Of a stretch of 64,000 nucleotides of DNA, positions 60,247 to 64,000 are shown piece by piece. Source of the DNA: an uncultured Blautia sp. (GTDB taxonomy: Bacteria > Bacillota > Clostridia > Lachnospirales > Lachnospiraceae); the NCBI GenBank assembly GCA_934424575.1, contig CAKRXU010000013.1:1-64000 (forward strand), given 5' to 3'. A program made the translations under genes and the position numbers. Numbering within the stretch: position 1 is the first letter of the stretch; each line of letters begins with the position of its first letter. The notes below the pieces were generated by a model. It did no database searches. It had not been told where the DNA came from and saw only the letters and a list, made by a program, of their open reading frames with translations.

Positions 60247-62370
60247 ATGGAAGCACAAAACGAAAATGATATGACCAGGCATGAATGGGAAGTCATGCTC
60301 AAAGAACTGAAGAAAGTATTTTCAATTGTACGCCTTCTTAATGAGGAGGAACTGCGGACCGGAAGGCTTCAGGGAAGTACAGATATGGCAGAGGGATGTG
60401 AATGCTATGCACTCTGGAATAAGAATTCCCGTTGTGATAACTGCATTTCCAGGGCGGCCTTTGCAGAAAAAGGTAAGAGAACAAAACTTGAATTTATAGA
60501 TGATGGTATTTTTCAGGTAGTGTCCAAATATATCAAGATCGATGGCGTTCCATACGTGGCAGAATTGGTAAACAAACTGGACGGAGATGCGCTGGTAAGC
60601 AAGAAAGAGCGCGATGAGATGCTCAAGAAACTGATTCGGTACGACAGAGAACTGTATATGGATGCATTGACAGGTGCATATAACAGGCGTTACTATGAGG
60701 ATCAGCTCAAATCTGTTGATATGGTTGCCGGGGTTGCAATGATCGACCTGGATGACTTTAAGTTTTATAATGATACTTATGGACATAATGCAGGAGATCT
60801 TGTCCTGGAGACGGTTGTCAAGATCATACGAAACAATATCCGTAAGACAGATATGCTGGTTCGATTTGGCGGTGATGAATTTCTTCTGGTAATGCCGGAT
60901 ATTCTGGAATCCTCTTTCCGCAAGAAACTGAAACAGATACAGGAAGCGATACATATCGCAGAAGTACCCGGGTATTTACAGCTTCGTATGTCTGTCAGCA
61001 TAGGCGGGGTATTGTCTACACGCGGGACAATAGAGTCAGCAATACGCAGGGCAGATCAGTATATGTATCAGGCAAAGACAACCAAGAACATGGTAGTGAC
61101 CGAGGGAGGCCTGCTGCACGAAACACCGGCACTGACAAATACATCATCTATTCATAAATATAAGATTCTGATCGTCGATGATTCAGAGATGAACAAAGAG
61201 ATCCTGTCAGCAATTCTGGGAGATGAATTTGAGATCCTGGAGGCAGAGAATGGTGAGGAATGTATTTCTGTCATCAGGAAATATGGAACCAGTATCTCAC
61301 TGGTGCTTCTCGATATTGTGATGCCTGTCATGGATGGATTTGAGGTTCTGGAGTTTCTGAATAAATATCAGTGGATCGATGATATTCCGGTAATCATGAT
61401 CTCCAGTGAGGATTCTGCGACCAGTGTCAAGAAAGCCTACGAGATGGGTGTATCTGATTACATCAACAGACCGTTTGATGCAGAAGTTGTTCATCGGAGA
61501 GTATTTAATACGATCAAACTTTATGCGAAGCAGCGCAAGCTGATCGCCCTGATCACCAATCAGGTATATGAGAAAGAGAAGAATAACCGTATCCTGATCG
61601 AGATTTTAAGCCAGATCGTAGAATTCCGAAATGGAGAAAGTGGACGACATGTCCTGAATGTAAATATCCTGACAGGAATCCTTCTGGAACAGCTGGTTCA
61701 GGTTACGGATAAGTACAATGTTTCATGGTCAGACAGACTGATGATCACGACAGCAGCTTCTCTTCACGATATCGGAAAAATCGGCATTGATGGCAAGATA
61801 CTGAACAAGGCAGGTAAGCTGACACCAGAGGAGACAGAGATCGTCAAGGAACATACAGTGATTGGTGCATCCATGCTGGAAAACATGGAAATCTTCAAGG
61901 ACGAAGAATTTGTCAAGATTGCTTATCAGATATGCAGATGGCATCATGAGAGATATGACGGTAAAGGCTATCCAGACGGACTGAAGGGAGATGATATTCC
62001 TCTTTCCGCACAGGTCGTTGCACTGGCAGATGTTTATGATGCGCTTGTCAGCAGGCGGGTTTATAAAAAGAAGTATACGCACAGAGAAGCAATGCGAATG
62101 ATTCTTAACGGCGAATGTGGAGCCTTCAATCCGGTTCTTCTGAAGTGTCTTGTAGAAGCGCAGGAGAAGGTAAGAGACAGCGTCGTAGTAAGTGAAGATT
62201 ACAATGCTTCTTATAAACGCAATATAATGAAAGAATTAGAAGAATATGAAAGTACCAAAGAACACCTGATGGAATCTATCACGCAGGATATCCAGAAAGA
62301 ATGTTCAGAAATTGAAAATGATACAGACCTTGATTTTATTGGGGGGGGGGCAAAACGGAAATATGATTGA
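60247..62370 (+). CDS. GGDEF-REC-HD-GYP cyclic-di-GMP protein
   Basis: A 707-residue cytoplasmic protein. An N-terminal sensor-like region carries CxC and CxxC (C51, C53, C63, C66; a possible metal or Fe-S/zinc site, PAS-like). Then a diguanylate cyclase with intact GGDEF (about residue 208), a response receiver domain with phospho-acceptor Asp in LLDIVMPVMDG (about 355), and an HD-GYP phosphodiesterase with LHDIGKIGI and HHERYDGKGYPDG. It therefore holds both synthesis and breakdown modules for c-di-GMP under control of one receiver. A run of ten G at 62341-62350 precedes the last codons. The Hpt gene 108 bases downstream could phosphorylate the receiver. Confidence 0.92.
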   Translation: MEAQNENDMTRHEWEVMLKELKKVFSIVRLLNEEELRTGRLQGSTDMAEGCECYALWNKNSRCDNCISRAAFAEKGKRTKLEFIDDGIFQVVSKYIKIDGVPYVAELVNKLDGDALVSKKERDEMLKKLIRYDRELYMDALTGAYNRRYYEDQLKSVDMVAGVAMIDLDDFKFYNDTYGHNAGDLVLETVVKIIRNNIRKTDMLVRFGGDEFLLVMPDILESSFRKKLKQIQEAIHIAEVPGYLQLRMSVSIGGVLSTRGTIESAIRRADQYMYQAKTTKNMVVTEGGLLHETPALTNTSSIHKYKILIVDDSEMNKEILSAILGDEFEILEAENGEECISVIRKYGTSISLVLLDIVMPVMDGFEVLEFLNKYQWIDDIPVIMISSEDSATSVKKAYEMGVSDYINRPFDAEVVHRRVFNTIKLYAKQRKLIALITNQVYEKEKNNRILIEILSQIVEFRNGESGRHVLNVNILTGILLEQLVQVTDKYNVSWSDRLMITTAASLHDIGKIGIDGKILNKAGKLTPEETEIVKEHTVIGASMLENMEIFKDEEFVKIAYQICRWHHERYDGKGYPDGLKGDDIPLSAQVVALADVYDALVSRRVYKKKYTHREAMRMILNGECGAFNPVLLKCLVEAQEKVRDSVVVSEDYNASYKRNIMKELEEYESTKEHLMESITQDIQKECSEIENDTDLDFIGGGAKRKYD
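62341..62350 (+). repeat. Homopolymer run of ten G at the end of the gene
   Basis: The run encodes three Gly and the first base of GCA, followed by six residues to the stop at 62370. With nine G the frame would instead continue to a stop at 62432-62434, adding 27 residues (starting QNGNMIDKYV); with eleven it would stop after five residues. It can be a slippage site or a sequencing length error. Confidence 0.9.
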
Positions 62371-62478
62371 CAAATACGTAAACTCTTACCTCAGAAAATG
62401 TCTGACTGATAAAGATCACAGGGGTATTAATTAATCATAATGCATTTTACCAATAAGAGTTAAAGGAGAATATATAGA

Positions 62479-62829
62479 ATGACAGTTAGAGAAAGTTATG
62501 AAAAAATGGGCGCAAATTATGACGGAGTTTTATCCAGACTTGGAAATGAAATGCTGATCAAGAAATTTGCAGTAAAATTCCTCAAAGACCCAAGTTTCCA
62601 GGATCTTACAGATGCAATCGAGCAGGGAGATGCAGAACGCGCATTCCGTGCTGCACATACACTGAAGGGTATCTGCCTGAACCTTGGCTTTGACAATCTT
62701 TACAAACCAAGTGAAGCGCTGACAGAGAAACTTCGCGGAAGAGAACTGAATGGATATGAGGCATTATACGCAGAAGTAAAAAATCAGTACAACAAAACAG
62801 TAGAAGCGATCAATGAGATTGCTGAGTAA
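62479..62829 (+). CDS. Hpt domain phosphotransfer protein
   Basis: A 116-residue single histidine-phosphotransfer domain. The phospho-His is H60 in AAHTLKGICLNLGF, and the four-helix bundle pattern with the preceding FLKDPSFQDLTDAIEQGDAERAFRA is standard. AAAGGAGAA precedes ATG 62479. It follows the GGDEF-REC-HD-GYP gene and is likely its phosphate donor or sink. Confidence 0.9.
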   Translation: MTVRESYEKMGANYDGVLSRLGNEMLIKKFAVKFLKDPSFQDLTDAIEQGDAERAFRAAHTLKGICLNLGFDNLYKPSEALTEKLRGRELNGYEALYAEVKNQYNKTVEAINEIAE

Positions 62830-62837
62830 ATACAAAA

Positions 62838-62885
62838 ATCGGTATCGACCGGGTACAGAATGTTCGATCGGTACCGATTTTTTTG
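62838..62885. terminator. Terminator between hpt and the convergent dehydrogenase
   Basis: AAATCGGTATCGA pairs imperfectly with TCGGTACCGATTT, followed by a T8 run; A-rich on the other side, so it may serve both genes. Confidence 0.85.
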
Positions 62886-62893
62886 TAATAATT

Positions 62894-63982
62894 TTACTGC
62901 ATCTGTTTCATGGCCTCATGTAGAAGCGCAAGGCTCTCGGGAGATGGATCTACATAAGGTGAGTCGATCAGATAATCTTCCAGAGTTTTCAGATTCTTTT
63001 CTGTACATGGAACACCAAGTTCTTCGAGTGTAAGCGGCATATCCATTCCGCGCATGAATTCTTTGAGTTGTTCTTTCTGCTCACTGAGTTTGTTGTAATA
63101 TAACTGTGTGAACAGAGCGACGGCTACGATTTCACCGTGGAGCGCATCTTTGGCTTCCTGTGTAAAGAAGGTACGGACACCGTCATACATCATGTGTCCA
63201 AGTGCGGACTGGCTGAAACTTTTGGTGATATTGGCGATCACGCCGGTAACTGCAATGTTGATGAAAGTGACATCTTCCAGTGCTTTTGTTACTTTGTGAT
63301 GGCGGTTGTCTTCAACAGCAGCAGGACCGTATTTTTTAAGAACATCATAAGTATATTCTGCCATTTTGTAGGCAGTAAAAAGATCGAATTTGTTGTCATC
63401 AAGTGTCATGACAGGCTTGCCGTTTTGGATCTCGATCTTTTTGGCCATGGCATCGAGGATTCCGGCAGCAGTGTAGCGAATCGGACATTTGGCGATGACA
63501 TCCATATCCACCAGAACGGCATCAATTTCATGTTCGAATCTCCAGCAGGTTTTCTTGGCACCTTCCGGAGTGTACATGACACTCATGCTTGTAAAGGCTG
63601 CGCAGGTGGCGATGGAGGTAGGAATATTGACAGTTCCCAGACCGGCTGTCTCCGCGACTGCTTTGGAAAAGTCCATGATCTTGCCGCCGCCGATGCCGAC
63701 AACTTCATCACAGTCGGCAGAGAGGCATCTGTCCGCATATTCTTTTGCTGCCTCAAAACTGCATACGCCTGTGTATATATCTACAACATAATCTACACCA
63801 GCAGCGTCTAAACTCGGGAGCAGCTTTTCTTTTACAGCATCAAAAGCTCTCGGTCCCGCAACAAGAAATGCTTTTTTGCTGAATCTTGCAATCTCCTTTC
63901 CACATTCTTCCAGAAGTCCTTTTTCCTGGCGGTAACGTCCTGCTCCGAATTTAATAGCACTGTCCAATATGATCTTTTCCAT
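62894..63982 (-). CDS. gldA: Iron-containing alcohol dehydrogenase, glycerol dehydrogenase-like
   Basis: A 362-residue NAD-dependent group III dehydrogenase. The nucleotide loop is GIGGGKIMDFSKA (about 97-109); metal ligands are D in AAGILDAMAKKIE (about 177) and His in QSALGHMMYDGV and DALHGEIVAV. The opening KFGAGRYRQEKG and PTSIATCAAFTSMSVMYTPEG fit glycerol dehydrogenase, which makes dihydroxyacetone from glycerol; another polyol is possible. No dihydroxyacetone kinase gene is visible here. AAGGATGA-like site lies before the ATG at 63982. Confidence 0.85.
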   Translation of the reverse strand: MEKIILDSAIKFGAGRYRQEKGLLEECGKEIARFSKKAFLVAGPRAFDAVKEKLLPSLDAAGVDYVVDIYTGVCSFEAAKEYADRCLSADCDEVVGIGGGKIMDFSKAVAETAGLGTVNIPTSIATCAAFTSMSVMYTPEGAKKTCWRFEHEIDAVLVDMDVIAKCPIRYTAAGILDAMAKKIEIQNGKPVMTLDDNKFDLFTAYKMAEYTYDVLKKYGPAAVEDNRHHKVTKALEDVTFINIAVTGVIANITKSFSQSALGHMMYDGVRTFFTQEAKDALHGEIVAVALFTQLYYNKLSEQKEQLKEFMRGMDMPLTLEELGVPCTEKNLKTLEDYLIDSPYVDPSPESLALLHEAMKQMQ

Positions 63983-64000
63983 GATAAGTCATCCTTTCTC

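Noticed and set aside
62341..62350. Declaring the GGDEF-REC-HD-GYP gene frameshifted
   Set aside because: All domains end before the G run, so the gene is functional in any of the three tract lengths; only the tail changes.

Overview
The window reads as chromosomal DNA of an anaerobic, endospore-forming, low-to-mid GC Gram-positive bacterium of the Clostridia, most likely Lachnospiraceae (Blautia/Ruminococcus-like). Supporting signs are a SipL-type spore morphogenesis protein, a GerA-type germinant receptor operon, a T-box in front of ileS, strong AGGAGG ribosome sites, sigma-A type promoters, many Firmicutes-type lipoproteins, and DUF4869, DUF4317 and DUF6483 families I associate with gut Clostridia. 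The genus is inferred from overall family resemblance, not from a marker such as 16S.

Bases 1-3254 are the end of an accessory region: the C-terminal part of an IS transposase cut by the window edge, a GNAT acetyltransferase, a short-chain dehydrogenase, and an overlapping DUF4869/P-loop pair. It stops at a 41-bp segment identical in form to the 3' half of a tRNA-Arg(CCU) gene but lacking a matching 5' half. This is best read as the attachment-site scar of an integrated element. The ordinary chromosome starts after it.

3.3-20 kb holds peptide deformylase, a methyltransferase, O-acetylhomoserine sulfhydrylase, nucleotide turnover enzymes (HD hydrolase, NrnA), a TauE-type transporter, a tandem rhamnose-mutarotase-like protein, a TetR/YhgE divergent pair with clear palindromes, a decayed GGDEF gene, HtrA, a DEDDh exonuclease and a D,D-carboxypeptidase. 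20-30 kb holds T-box-ileS, glycogen phosphorylase, an AraC/HD pair divergent from galactokinase, and PlsC. 30-39 kb holds a PrcB-like lipoprotein, SipL, IspE, a GntR regulator, a GerA receptor operon in which GerB and a shortened GerC are one polypeptide, MurI and DUF1934.

39-46 kb is an envelope cluster: two tandem deacetylase-like paralogues (one membrane anchored, one a lipoprotein), a lipoprotein resembling a secreted trigger factor, and a NodB deacetylase with cell-wall-binding repeats. 46-54.6 kb holds glycogen branching enzyme, a metal-handling group (77-aa protein, structured leader, His-rich CobW GTPase, CobW-like GTPase fused to a YcgQ/DUF1980-like domain), Pth and Mfd. 54.7-64 kb holds a lipoprotein joining a PrsA/SurA-like region to an FKBP domain, DUF4317, a phosphoribosyltransferase, DUF6483, a second D,D-carboxypeptidase, a GGDEF-REC-HD-GYP protein with a 10-G run near its stop and a partner Hpt protein, and a glycerol-dehydrogenase-like enzyme.

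The most unusual items are: a ~140-bp structured repeat with co-varying terminal inverted repeats present twice, both times between divergent genes (6376-6513 and 58755-58897); the CobW-DUF1980 fusion and its leader; the GerB-GerC fusion; the extracytoplasmic foldases; and the poly-G tract. I see no CRISPR array, no rRNA, no complete tRNA, no prophage and no restriction system.
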